Assembly: GCA_026874595.1 (NCBI GenBank)
Contig: CM049306.1
Span: 81,866,142 to 81,930,141 of the forward strand
Reading direction: 5' to 3'
Length of the DNA: 64,000 bases
From: Sipunculus nudus
Lineage: Eukaryota; Annelida; Sipuncula; Golfingiida; Sipunculidae
Position numbers and translations under genes: made by a program. The notes beneath the pieces are model-generated. The model was not told where the DNA came from, made no database searches, and worked only from the letters and a program-made list of their open reading frames with translations. The number at the start of each line of letters is the position of its first letter. Position 1 is the first letter of the stretch. Below, piece by piece: positions 23,041 through 34,130 of the stretch.

Positions 23041-24120
23041 AATCTTTTTGAAGATGTTGGTCCTGTGACCTTGACCTTTGACCTCAGGACCCAAAAATCA
23101 ATTGGGGTCTTGCTTTTTCAATGGGACATATATAAGTAAGTTTGAAATCTATACCTCAATAAAAGCAGGATTATCATCCAGAAACTAATTTGATGGCTCC
23201 TGTGGCCTTGACCTTTGACCTTGTGACCCCAAAATTGATATTGATCATCCACTTTTATATATAAATCAATAGAGGTCTAGATTTATTGATGGGCCATATA
23301 TAAGTCAGGTTTGAAATCCATATATTAATCCAAGCTTGCATTATCATCTCAGGAACTAATTTTTGGACATATGGCTCCTGTGACTTTCACCTTTGACCTT
23401 GTGACCTCACAATTGACAGGCGTCTTCCTCTATTGGAAGGGGAACTGTATGTGCAAGATGAAATGTCCGAGATGAAATGTTTGGCTGAAAATGCATCCAC
23501 ATCTTTTTGAAGATGTGTCCTGTGACCTTGACCTTTGACCTCATGATCCCAAATTCAATTCGGGTCTTGCTTTTCCAATGGGACATATACAAGTCCAAGT
23601 TTGAAATCCATACATCAATAAAAGCAGGCATAATCATCCAGAAACTAATTTTTGGACAGATGGCTCCTGTGACCTTCACCTTTGACCTTGTGACCTCAAA
23701 ATTAATAGGGGTCTTCCTCTATTGGCAGATGAACTATATGTGCAAGATGAAAGGTCTGAGATGAAATGTTTGGCTGAAAATGCATCCACAATCTTTTTAA
23801 AGATGTGTCCTGTGACCTTGACCTTTGACCTCATGACCCCAAAATCAATTGGAGTCTTGCTTTTTCAATGGGACATATATAAGTCAAGTTTGAAATCAAT
23901 ACATCAATAAAAGCAGGAATTATCATCCAGAAACAAATTTTTTGACATATAGCTCCTGTGGCCTTGACCTTTGTTCTTGTGACCCCAAAATTGATATGGA
24001 TCATCCACTATTGGCAAGTGAGCTATATATTCAAGATGGAAGACCTTGAAAGTTTGGCTTAAAATGCATCCACAGTATCTTGTAAGATGCAAGTCCAGTG
24101 ACCTTGACCTTAGACCTCAT
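23041..24120 (+). repeat. ~290-bp tandem core units of element B, with two nuclear-receptor-like sites each
   Basis: Repeated landmarks: tccacaatctttttgaagatg at 23037, 23497 and 23786; 'aatgggacatata' at 23118, 23577 and 23867; 'tcatccagaaactaattt' at 23174, 23633 and 23924. Two full units are about 290 bp apart. Other copies are longer or eroded. Confidence 0.85.
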
Positions 24121-26468
24121 GACCCTAGAACCTATAGGGTTCTAACTTTAGTAGTGGGCCATACATAAGTCATGTTTGAAATCCATATGGCTATCAACAC
24201 TGGAGATATCATAAGAGGTGTGTGATTTTCACCAAATATGGACACATTAAAGGTCAAGGCCACTCTCATGGTAATGGTCATGACCCAAATGTAAACAGAC
24301 CTCATCCCATAGCCCATCTCTCTACATGTGCATAATATGAAAGAAATCTGTCCATTAGTTTTTGACTTATAATGCTTACAGTACTGTCAAGTGGCAATTA
24401 TGGGGGTATTAAAAGGCATAAAAACAAGAAAAGGATAATAGGTGGCGCCACCAGTTTCCTGTATATCACAAGGCTATCCTAGATCTTCGGTCACCTTAAT
24501 TTTTAGACCAGTCCATGCAAGCTTACTTGAGATATTTAAGAATTTGTGTTATTTTCACTAATAATGGACCTATTCACGGTCAAGGTCATTCCCCTAGCAT
24601 AGGTCATGACCCCATTTTAAATAGGCTTCGTCCCCTTACCTTTACCTATACAAATGTAAAGTTTGAAAAAAATCAGTGAAATATTTTTTGAGTTATCCCA
24701 CTCACAAGGTTTTTCTGCGGCACAATGATGGTCTGAGGCAAAATGTATGGTTGTTGAGCTATCAGGAACTAATCCCACAGCTTGCTCGATACCTGTCAGT
24801 CTCAAAAGGAATACCATACAGGCCACACTTAAGATAAAAATATAGCAAAAGATCAAGGAAATCCATGCAAGAATTATTGTAAAACGGGTGCTTCCATATT
24901 AATTTTTATTCAATACAAGTCAACTGTACTGAGCTTTCATAAATGATGGTCATATTTATTAAGAAATCTTTGACCCAATGCAAGATAACATTAATATACA
25001 TCCCACTGCATTCACTTTAATAGTTCTTGAGATAATGTTCTAAAAGGAATTTAAAGATGGCTTCCTGGTGGCCATATTGGATTTCTGACAGGTCGGAAAT
25101 TGAACAACAATCATCCTCTAAAAGGGACCAAACATCATAAAAAAATCACAGAAACTGCCCTGGCAAAAGGACTTCTGAAATGGCAACCTGGCAGAGATAA
25201 TGGTTTTCTGACAAGTCTGACATTTGATATCACACATCCTCCAATAAGACACTAAACTTAAAAGAAAAGAAATGCAGAAAGCATCACTAAGAGTCTTGTA
25301 ATCAAATAAAGCCATCCTAAATCCAGGTAAAGACCCACATATTATTAGAACAAACACTTGCTGGAATATCTGATGATTTGTATAATAATATTCAGATATC
25401 TAGAAAACTAAGTTTATTGCTATGATTCTATGATATAAACTGCAAAATGTTCCCATCATTTTATAAATCAGTAGCTAAACCTTAACACTTAACTCTCATA
25501 GTCTTAATGCCTGGCCAAAGCATTCCGGCAACAGTGTATTTGTTATGCACTAATGATATATCCTTATCACTCCATGAGCTGATACAAAAGGGAGTCATAT
25601 ATCACAAGTGTCACTAACAATTATGGGCTCATAGTGACATGTACCAGTTGTGAGTGCCATGGTTATATATACAAGAAAACAAGAAAAATAGAGATGGTCT
25701 ACAAAATAAGTTATTGTGAACATCCCTGACCTATGACCTTGGCCTTTTGCCCACATGTCAACTGGATTCTTTCTAAATGATGGGTAACTACTTACCACTT
25801 ACATCTGGCCGGGTGTAATTACTTGGCAACCAATGAGTGAATTACTTAGACCTGCAACCTTTAGCCTCCTGACCTCAAAATCAATTAGTTATTTCTCCAT
25901 GCAAAAAGACCAATAAATATGAAGTTTGAATCAAATTCAGTGATGCATAGATGTGGCATATGTGAAAGACTGAAGGTTTGGGTTGAACGGTTTCACTTGA
26001 AATATGTTCACAAGCATTTAGAACAATATTGTGACCTTGACCTTTGACCTTTTGAACTCAACATCAATAGGCTTCTTCACATATTGCTAGGCAAGCCATA
26101 TAAGACAGATGGAAAGTATAGAATGAAAAGTTTGCCTTAAAATGACTCCAAGCAAGAAGAGGGTGCTGTGAACTTGACCTTTGACCTCAAAATCAACAGG
26201 TCTTTTCCCCTGTTGGCAGAGAAGCGATATCAGTGCTGAAAGGTTTGGAATGAAAGGTCTAGCTTGAAATGTGTCCACAACCTTTTCAAAGAAGTGGATC
26301 CTGTGACCCTGACCTTTGACCTTGTGACCTCAACATCTATAGGATTCTTCTCCCACTTAGTAGGTGAGCTATATGTGAAAGATCAAAGAATTGGGATGAA
26401 AGGTTTGGCTTAAAATGCATCCTGAGGCTTTTCAAAGAAGTTGGTTCTGTGACCTTGACCTTTGACCT
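23066..26468 (-). promoter_or_regulatory. Cluster of AGGTCA direct-repeat (nuclear-receptor-type) motifs
   Basis: On the minus strand TGACCTTGACCTTTGACCT reads AGGTCA-A-AGGTCA-AGGTCA. It combines a DR1 element (RXR/HNF4/PPAR type) with a TCAAGGTCA half-site (ERR/SF-1 type). Copies start at 23066, 23203, 23381 (degenerate), 23523, 23670, 23813, 23959, 24099, 26032, 26169, 26303 and 26450. More occur at about 25728, 17237 and 17375. Every copy lies in repeat core sequence. Binding is inferred from motif only. Confidence 0.5.
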
Positions 26469-26782
26469 TGTGACCTCAAAATAATTATGGTTCTTCCCCT
26501 GTTGGTAGGTGAGCTGTATGTGAAAGATGGAAGGTTTTGGATGAAAATTTTGGCTAAAAGAAGTATTTCTGGGGGGTGCAAACACACCCCATAACTTCGA
26601 GAATATAGGTCGCAGTGACCTAATTTCAGGTTTGCAAGGAGATCTTTTTAGAACCTCTAAGACTGCATAGGATTCATGGCCCTAGCCCCTATGGTTACAA
26701 TTTGTGCCCTGCTAACGGACGGACGGCCGGACGGACGGCCTGACGGACAGACGGAAGGACGCCGGACAAAGACCCATCGCTA

Positions 26783-26814
26783 TAGCCCAGCATGACTGAA
26801 AGTCAGCTGAGCTA
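26783..26814 (+). other. Terminal hairpin of element B (slightly decayed)
   Basis: TAGCCCAG-CA-TGACT-GAA-AGTCA-G-CTGAGCTA followed by AAAAA. There is one mismatch relative to the other two hairpins. Confidence 0.75.
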
Positions 26815-26915
26815 AAAATCATGTTCAATGTTTGCACTTTTGCAGCTCTAATTGTTTACAAACAAAATATCAGGAAAGTGTCATGAAGTTAAAAAGAATA
26901 ACCCGTGGACGGTCA

Positions 26916-26953
26916 TCACTAGAGCAAGGAAGTTATAAGTCAGCTAAGCTAAA
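26916..26953 (+). repeat. Relic of a pearl-like right end
   Basis: Wording 'tcatcactagagcaaggaag', then 'ttataagtcagctaagctaa', resembles the end-hairpin region (tatagtcagctgagctaa) without its left stem. It lies 100 bp right of element B. Confidence 0.35.
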
Positions 26954-28473
26954 GTTCAGAAAAATTGTTTCAACAAATTACAAGCAAGCAGGTCACAAAG
27001 TAGTACATTTGTCCTTGGTGGATGTGTATGGAATCCAGGATTGTTGGTTTTATAACTGTAGTGTGAGGGCAGTGTCTAATTAAACACAGGCATGTAGGAA
27101 GTGTATCATCTGTACATCCTGAATAAAACCCCTCACCACGCTCACATGAGTGTTCCTACTTCATGGGGTGTTTCCCAGCCCTGACACAAGGATAACCATG
27201 ACAGGATATACACAGGAGAAGGGAAGGGCCCTGGGAGATTCCTGTATCTTTCAGCATTGGCATAAGAAATAACCAAGGCCATAATCAACTTCAAAACAAC
27301 AAGTCAGCTTAATGAATATTTGTGTGGGACTGCAAACTTCTAACTCACTTTGACAAGACCAAGTAGGGATTCCAGCCTGAGCAACCTTACGTGTATAATA
27401 AGATCCTAGAATCCCAACAGAAAATCCCCCCACCCACTAAGTTGGAAGGACCATTTATTAAAGCACGCTTTATTTATAATAATTTTTTTACCATTTTCAA
27501 AGCCAAATGAAAAACCTGCTAAGGGACAGGGATGCAGACTGAATATTGTCACCAACTCAGCTCTTTCTCCCATCCCTTATTTTACCTAACCTTAATATGT
27601 ATAAGGCCTTCCTAAGCCTCATGATTTCAAATAAAGTCTTGGTACTATGGTTCAATGGCTTTAGCTGGGTAAATCTGAAAGGTATAACTCAAAGATGGTT
27701 GAATGTAGGTTTAAGTACCCAAGAGACAATCCTGAGTAAGATACTTCTACAATTAAACACCATTCTTTTCCCACAAATAATCTATAAAGCAGCATTGCTT
27801 TGAAAACCAACCCCTGCTCAAGGATCCCTTTTAAAAAAAATCCACAACCCAAAAAGAATCCATTGATGTATAAGTATGGATTCAGTACTTAGCAACCATG
27901 AGTCAGATTGATCAATTCTGCAATGTTTGTTTGGGGAGCATGTGAAGGAAGGAATGTAAATCAATAAAGAAGGAAAACACTGACAATAAATCTTGAAATT
28001 AAAATTACTAGCAGTACACCTATAATTACAACATGTAACCTGAGACATCCAGGTTTTAGTGTGCACACAAAATGGTAGCCCCCACAGGCTGTTTCCAGAA
28101 ATAAACCTGTCAGGGTTCAATAAGGGTGCCGGAATGCAACAATAAAGAACCCCAGGAAAGCATCCAGGGAAGAATCCATCTGCAGAGTTTGGTGGCAATG
28201 GGATGTGTATATGTAAAGTTTAGATGGGACAAACACTTTTCTCGACCAAGCCCAAATCCTCAAATTATAGTAGAATGTCTAAACAAGGTTGTAGAAAGGG
28301 TGTTTGCCTATCATTTTTTTCTCTTTTTCTTTTATTGAAACAATAACATGATGCCTGTTAATAACATGACATCCTCTTGTGTAATGTGATATTTATTACA
28401 AATTAGGTTACAGTAATAAGCTAATTTGTGCATTATAATCCTATTAAAGTGATCCTTAAAAAAAGTTTTTTAC

Positions 28474-28539
28474 CTGGATAAGAATCTCCAGCTGTCGGTC
28501 GTCCAGAAGAATTATCTGGCTCTTGCGGCCCTCGGCCAT
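28474..28539 (-). CDS. FRMD4: FRMD4 common coding exon: start of the FERM F1 lobe
   Basis: A 66-nt exon of 22 codons, phase 0 at both ends. Its acceptor is a T-rich tract ending in TCAG at 28540-28543 and its donor is gtaaaa at 28468-28473. It encodes MAEGRKSQIILLDDRQLEI followed by LIQ, which matches the vertebrate FRMD4 segment where an M-(T/A)-EGR motif precedes LLDDR and the first beta strand of the ubiquitin-like F1 lobe. The exon starts exactly on ATG, with G at +4. It can therefore provide the start codon for transcripts with noncoding first exons, or be read through from an upstream phase-0 coding exon. It is the 5'-most exon with clear family identity. Confidence 0.9.
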
Positions 28540-31500
28540 CTGAAAAAAACAAATAACACACATAAGTGTGAATGAAACATGGTCACCTTATATAAGGACA
28601 GCTTGTTAAGCAAGAATGTGCTGGAGAAACAGCTGCTAACCACGAAATGTCAATGACTGCCATGTGGTTTTTCAAACCTTCATTCCAGAGAGCTTTTCTC
28701 ACAGCATAGCAACAAATGTAACCTGTGAAGAAATATCATTAATATGTTTTATGACTTACCATAACTTATGGATATACAAACATGCAATATGAATGTGAAT
28801 GGTTAGTGTAATGTGCCCCTTTGTCCATTCACATGAAATGCAAAGGATTTTTTTTATTACACCAAACTGATGGCTGCTGTCTGAGCATAAATATAATTAA
28901 TTTTTCATTCTCTTTTTTCCCTGAATTGAATTAATCCTACTCAGTGACATTTTCTCTTAAAGTATTCCATTATATCCAATTTTAAACAGTATAAATCATA
29001 AAGACATGGGCAGTTTTCTGGTCTAGTAATAACAATGGTTATTTGAAGAGATTTTTTAACATTGTAAACTGCATGTGTTCTGCCATTTTTTTTTAAAATA
29101 ATAGCCCTATTGTTATATATAATCCATAAGAGGCCATGATTCCGGATGTATAAAAAACCAAAACCTCCACACATACAATCTAATATCCTCTTTTGTATCC
29201 TTAGACCCATATTAAAGCAGATTTTAACTGGAATCTTTCTCAAGTGATAATTAAGAGACAAAGGGACACGGTGAAACTGGTCACAAAGCAAACTGGTCCA
29301 TCTCCATACAATGCTGTATTGTACAGCTGATAATGTTAGGAAAGAATTTTTAAATAAGCCCTGGTTATTATACAATTATACAATTTGCCATGCTCAAGCA
29401 AAAGTACATCGCTGGATGTATAATTTACAGATGTTACATTCATATACTGTACAAATCTATGTAGTGAAATCAAATGCTATCAGTAAAACAAGGACACAAA
29501 TATAAATTAGAAGTTTTAGCTTCCAAGTGAAAGTTTATACCCCCCCCAGGAAGTGAAGTCTTATAAAGAACCTTTTTGAGCCACATACAACATTTTTTCC
29601 CACCACCAAGATATATGTTTCTCTCTATTTCCTCTCACTCTTAGTGCTGATGTATGTATGGAGCATTTCTTTGAAAACAAAAATATATGCAACCCTGTAT
29701 ATTTATTATTTCAGATGTGTACATCTGATAAGAAAGTGCTTCGTTGTGGTTGTGCCCATACTTTTATTGTTAGCGCAACTTTTTAGTGCGGTGCATTTCC
29801 CTTACTGCAGCCTAACTAGCCATCACCAATAAGGTCTGAATACACTATTTCATTGATGAACAAAACTGAACTGGACAAAACCACCTGTGACAAAACCCAC
29901 ACTTTGACTTGTCTCAAAGGAACCAGCAGAAAGCTTTGAAGTGCCCAAGGTTTAACACAAGCAGTTTTTGCTTGGTCATAATTTAAGGATACTTTGCAAC
30001 TTCTGGACTATCTATGACTTTCACATAAGCAGGGTAATTCAACATATATATACACATTCTGCACCGGTTTAACTATAATTTCCTCAAACAACCCCAAACA
30101 AAATGCTTATCATTTAACATTATTTTAGGTGTCATCATTTGATTCAATTTTTTAAACCTAAACACTAAAATATTTATTTTTTTTTTATTTGAAACAAACA
30201 TTACTGGCACAGCATCATATTGATTCCATTTCAGATTTTATCATCATATTCTTCTAGTCCCAAATCTAGTTCTATCTATATTACTCACAACTGTAAATCA
30301 GGAAACTCTAATTCAGAGGGAGTTTGTATGAGTTTTTAATGTAAGAAAGGCATCATTAAAGAGCAAATGGGTCTGTAATGCTACTTAAAAGTGCAATAAT
30401 GTCTAATAAGTCTCCTGTAAACAAACAGGGGTCTGATTAATGTTGGGTGTTTCACTGGTTTATTCCCAATAACTGAGCCTGCAATAAGACACTTCCCAAA
30501 TAAATGAGTAGCAATTGGCTGAGTTCATTTTGATGGGTTTCTGATTAGACTGGTGTTAACTGGGTATTAAAACTAGCTGCAGCTGTATTAAATGACCATA
30601 GTGAAGCCTCTCAAACGAATTATGCCAAATTTTCATTCCCAGTAATCAACTGATTTTCTTGATGCCATAGACAATGCAATCAACATTAGATGTGGAAAAT
30701 TTATCAGATTAATAAATGGTTTTAAAATGTACCAAAACTTTTAAATAGTCTTTTAAGCAATGTCCTGTAACTATGTCCTGCAAATACTACAAACATTTTT
30801 AAACATTTTTGCTCAAAATAAATGGCATAAAACTCATCTATTACATGTATGTCTGAGTGTATATATATCTGAGTGCGTGTTAAATATCACCCATAAGGCA
30901 AGCCAAGCATTTCAAAATAAAGATGTCCTTTTTTCACTGTCAATTTATTTAAATAAACTTGTGCATTTACACTGGAACTGATAAGTTCAGGAACATCTGA
31001 AAAGTTAAACTATGTAAGTTTGATCCTGTCCCTGAAGGTTCCATAAAGGTAAGAAGAGTTCTCAACTCAGAGACTTACACAAAAAGTTGTTCATAGCAGA
31101 TGATGACATTTTATATACGGTCCAAAGATGTCAGCCCCTGAGTTGAGAATTTTACTAACCTTTATGGAATAATTGTCAGACAGTACATTCAGCAGTCTTC
31201 TGTATTAATAGTCATGCAATAAAATACTGCCAAACATATTATCATATTAAAACTGCAGTTATTATCCAAATTTTTAACAACAGTTACAATACCTAATCTC
31301 ATTCTTTGAACTGACGTACTGAATGATAAACACCTTCTTTTCCATGTTTAATTCTGTACAGTTTATATCTATGATGAGAATACTTATCCTGTTAGATAAT
31401 AACCTGAATACACTGTGTGGTCCCCAAATGCCAACTCAATGATATCCGTCAGTTATAAAGCTCTTATACAAAGAAGCTCAAATATATATACGCATATAGC

Positions 31501-32082
31501 AGGAAGTATTAAGTGTACTTAAATAATTGTATATGATGTTATGATTTGTTGCATAAAAGCCTTATTGTTTATTGAAACTTACACAGAGTACAGTGGGAAG
31601 TAAAATATTAATACAGTAACCATTGTGGCATTTAGAGGAATATGAAAACACCACAGCAAATGTCTGAATACACCTGTGGTTGGATTCATATTCCAGAGGT
31701 TAACATTTCCCAATTTTCACTGACATATATTTTCACTTTTTTATGAGGGTTCAACTATCAAGATCGCACCATACTGTATGCAAATAATTTGAAAGATTTG
31801 ATTATTCATAATCCTAATCTTAGATTAACTGTAACAAATAATATTAATTTTTGTCAATAAAAACACTCTTTCGATTTTTTACTTGCATTCTACAGCGGCT
31901 ACAGTATAGCCTCGACCACTAGACTACATCCTTGCCATAATAAAATCAACAACTTTAACTCAAGAAAAAGACTGCTTTAACTGACACTGATGAATGGTGA
32001 TTCTTGTATCCAGGAATTGTATTTTATAAAGGTGGAAATATCATCTAATATTTCAGATAGTACCCTTGTTATCAGTACTTAC
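28540..32082 (-). other. Intron between the common exon and the candidate 32.1-kb first exon
   Basis: 3.5 kb of AT-rich sequence holding only the 132-bp hairpin element. The 144-codon ORF at 28941-29375 (minus) has no domain, lacks coding-like composition, and overlaps low-complexity A/T runs. Confidence 0.6.
31038..31169. mobile_element. Hairpin MITE (132 bp) with ~33-bp inverted repeats
   Basis: The left arm GGTTCCATAAAGGTAAGAAG...CTCAACTCAG (31038-31070) is matched by the reverse complement of 31138-31169 (TTCCATAAAGGTTAGTAAAA...CTCAACTCAG), with about 28 of 33 bases identical. The spacer is 67 bp. No coding. The transcript would fold into a long stem. Confidence 0.75.
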
Positions 32083-32118
32083 CAGGCGTGAGAGAAGATG
32101 AACCAGGGCTCGTTTCAT
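32083..32118 (-). CDS. FRMD4: Candidate alternative first coding exon of FRMD4 (12 codons)
   Basis: The ATG at 32118 opens a frame MKRALVHLLSRL that ends at a consensus gtaagt donor (32077-32082) in phase 0, so it joins in frame to the exon at 28474-28539. The frame is open upstream to a TGA at 32187-32185. A possible acceptor (tttttatag) sits just right of 32159, so this may be part of a longer internal exon rather than a transcript start. No homology supports the 12 residues. The case rests on donor, phase and position only 3.5 kb upstream of the common exon. Confidence 0.4.
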
Positions 32119-33829
32119 GTTAAAATTCAAGGCTGGACCAGCATGCCCAAATATCCTGCTATAAAAACTGTCTGGGTAATAACTTCAGAACAAGTCCTGC
32201 ATGGAATACAGTCCACCTACTGATTCTGTTGCATTAATAAATAGTCTCAGCTATTTCCTGCTGTGTGCAGTCTCCTTGACTTGAAACAAAGATAGAGACA
32301 CATGTTCACTTGATGTTTTCCAAAGTGCCAAATCAGCAAATACACCTGTTTCTAACCTCCATTCATTCAGCTAGTTGAGTTAAAATGTAAAATTTTATCT
32401 GATGTCCTGATGAATGTGACAGAACTTTTTTAACCTTGGCACTGTTGGTGTTTACACAACCCTCACCAGGTGTCACCTGTTGTCTATGCTTGTGACAATA
32501 AATTGGTTCCTATCAGAGGAAACAATGTTTACTAGAGGATCAATACACTCCTCTTTTTGCGTAATCCAAGCAGCATCGGTGAATCCCATCAGGACCCTTT
32601 CCATGAAATTGTAAGGCCTGACTTTCTTAATAAAACTGTCCAAATATTTGGTTTAATGCCCCATGATGTCAGTATTTCACAGCCTGCATCTATGCCCTCA
32701 TATCAACAGGTGTCACTGCTTGTCACTGCAAGATGAAAATCCTGCAGTATCCAATAGCAGTGCTGAATAATGCATAAATACAGTCACAGATTTAAACCAG
32801 CTTTGTCAGCAGTGTGCTCTATTGGTCGTACATTGTATATGCGGAGGGTTTTATTGTGGGCTGGTCTGAATTTGCTTTACAGTCATGTGATGTGGAAGTG
32901 GGTGAAATTGAACCACCAGCGAGTCTCACCCTAAAAAATAAAGGTGTCTCTAAAAACTCTGCGAGGATGAGACCCCACCACACATGGATGCATGGGAAAG
33001 CAATAACAGATAAAATAAAGGAATCTGATATGAGCGGCACCGCCTGACAAATCTCATAGTTTATGCCATGCGATGTGTTTGTTGTATATCCTAGTAGGGT
33101 TCATCCCTCCCACCAGAGCTGTTTGTACTTCACAGATGTGGAAACCAACGAGTGAGACAAATACCGTCAAAACAACATCCTCCTCCCGCTACCTCAGCCA
33201 TCACTTAACCTCTGACCTTTTTTATCTTTCGCTCTGATCCTAAACTGTCTATTTCATGGCAGATTTATCCAGAAAAGTGTTCCCCGGAAAAATGACCCCT
33301 CAAGCTATAAAACTGCTGTTGGGTCAGAGGTTTCAGGCTATTTTTATTATTATAATAGGATAGAATCCACAGCTTGCAATGTCTGCTACATAAAGACAAT
33401 GATAGCTATAAGGTGATGATTATATAAAACTGGCCATGGCCATGATCTGTATTGTGTTTTTATTAATTTTGTTTTCCAATTAAGATTCTTGATACATTAA
33501 GCAATTTTTTTATTGTATCCATGAATAATATAATTCACGTAAGATCAAATCCCACAGCTGTTTTAAAGCAAACCTTGAAGACTCCAACAAGGTTTTCAGC
33601 AATCATGGTTTAATTTTATATTGGCAGATCTTGAAAGCTTAAACAAGAGAGCCACTGTGATTCTTGTGGCATTTATACTGAATATCATCAGTCTGATATA
33701 TAACCCTCTGTTTTTCTACACTGTTTGCTTGAGATATCTGCCTACATTTATTCATGAGCACTAGCTTAACAAAGCATGTACATCTGCTGAATTCTATTCT
33801 GTTTTCAGATTACATGACAGGGCAGTAGC

Positions 33830-34130
33830 GTAGGTTTCTTCTCATTTTCTATTCTGGTGTCAATCAGGCCCTGTGACCACTGCACCTGCAGGTCCTGGGT
33901 GTGTAATCATTACTTTGCTTGGTCATACCCATGAGAAACTCATGAAAGGTGCACTCGTTTGTGAGTGAAACATGGCCATGGGGTAATGCCTTCCCATGAA
34001 GCCTGCAAGTGCTCACCTTGGGTGGGGAGTGACCATGAAAAATCTCATTGCTCTGACTGAGTTTCAACCTCATGATCTCCTGGCTTTGAGTCCTGTGCTC
34101 TCCCTCTAGACCAAAGATGCCAGTTTTATC
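33830..34130 (-). mobile_element. tRNA-derived SINE copy 2
   Basis: The reverse strand starts TGGTCTAGAGGGAGAGCACA, then GGACTCAAAGCCAGGAG and a box-B-like GAGGTTGAAACTC. The body matches the copy at 15970-16278 (for example 'ggggtaatgccttcccatgaag' against 'ggggcagagccttcccattatg'). The head is tRNA-like in both boxes, which supports Pol III origin. Confidence 0.65.

Larger units (their letters stand above)
22729..26819 (+). mobile_element. Pearl/Helentron-like non-autonomous element B (4.1 kb)
   Basis: The left end is ACAAGTGACCCATGGGTCAT then GACGCTCAGCTG. The right end is a GGAC/GGCC microsatellite (26717-26766), a hairpin (26783-26814) and AAAAA. The core consists of diverged tandem units rich in TGACCTTGACCTTTGACCT. 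The last part of the core (26575-26715) is of the element-A type (ggggtgc...tgacctaatttcaggtttgcaagg), so the core is chimeric. No protein is encoded. It is the largest of the three elements. Confidence 0.6.
18133..28473 (-). other. FRMD4 intron (10.3 kb)
   Basis: The intron between the common exon and the second F1 exon. It carries the opposed CTCF-like pair, inverted-repeat arms O, pearl-like elements A and B, and the 20-21-bp minisatellite. More than two thirds of it is repeat. From 26960 to 28470 there is only unique AT-rich sequence. The ORFs there (27546-28338) have no recognisable domains. Confidence 0.75.

Noticed and set aside
19569..26819. LTR retrotransposon
   Set aside because: The blocks have no matching direct terminal repeats of LTR type, no primer-binding site and no gag/pol reading frames.
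28941..29375. 144-codon minus-strand ORF
   Set aside because: No domain, composition like the surrounding AT-rich intron, and no splice sites consistent with FRMD4.
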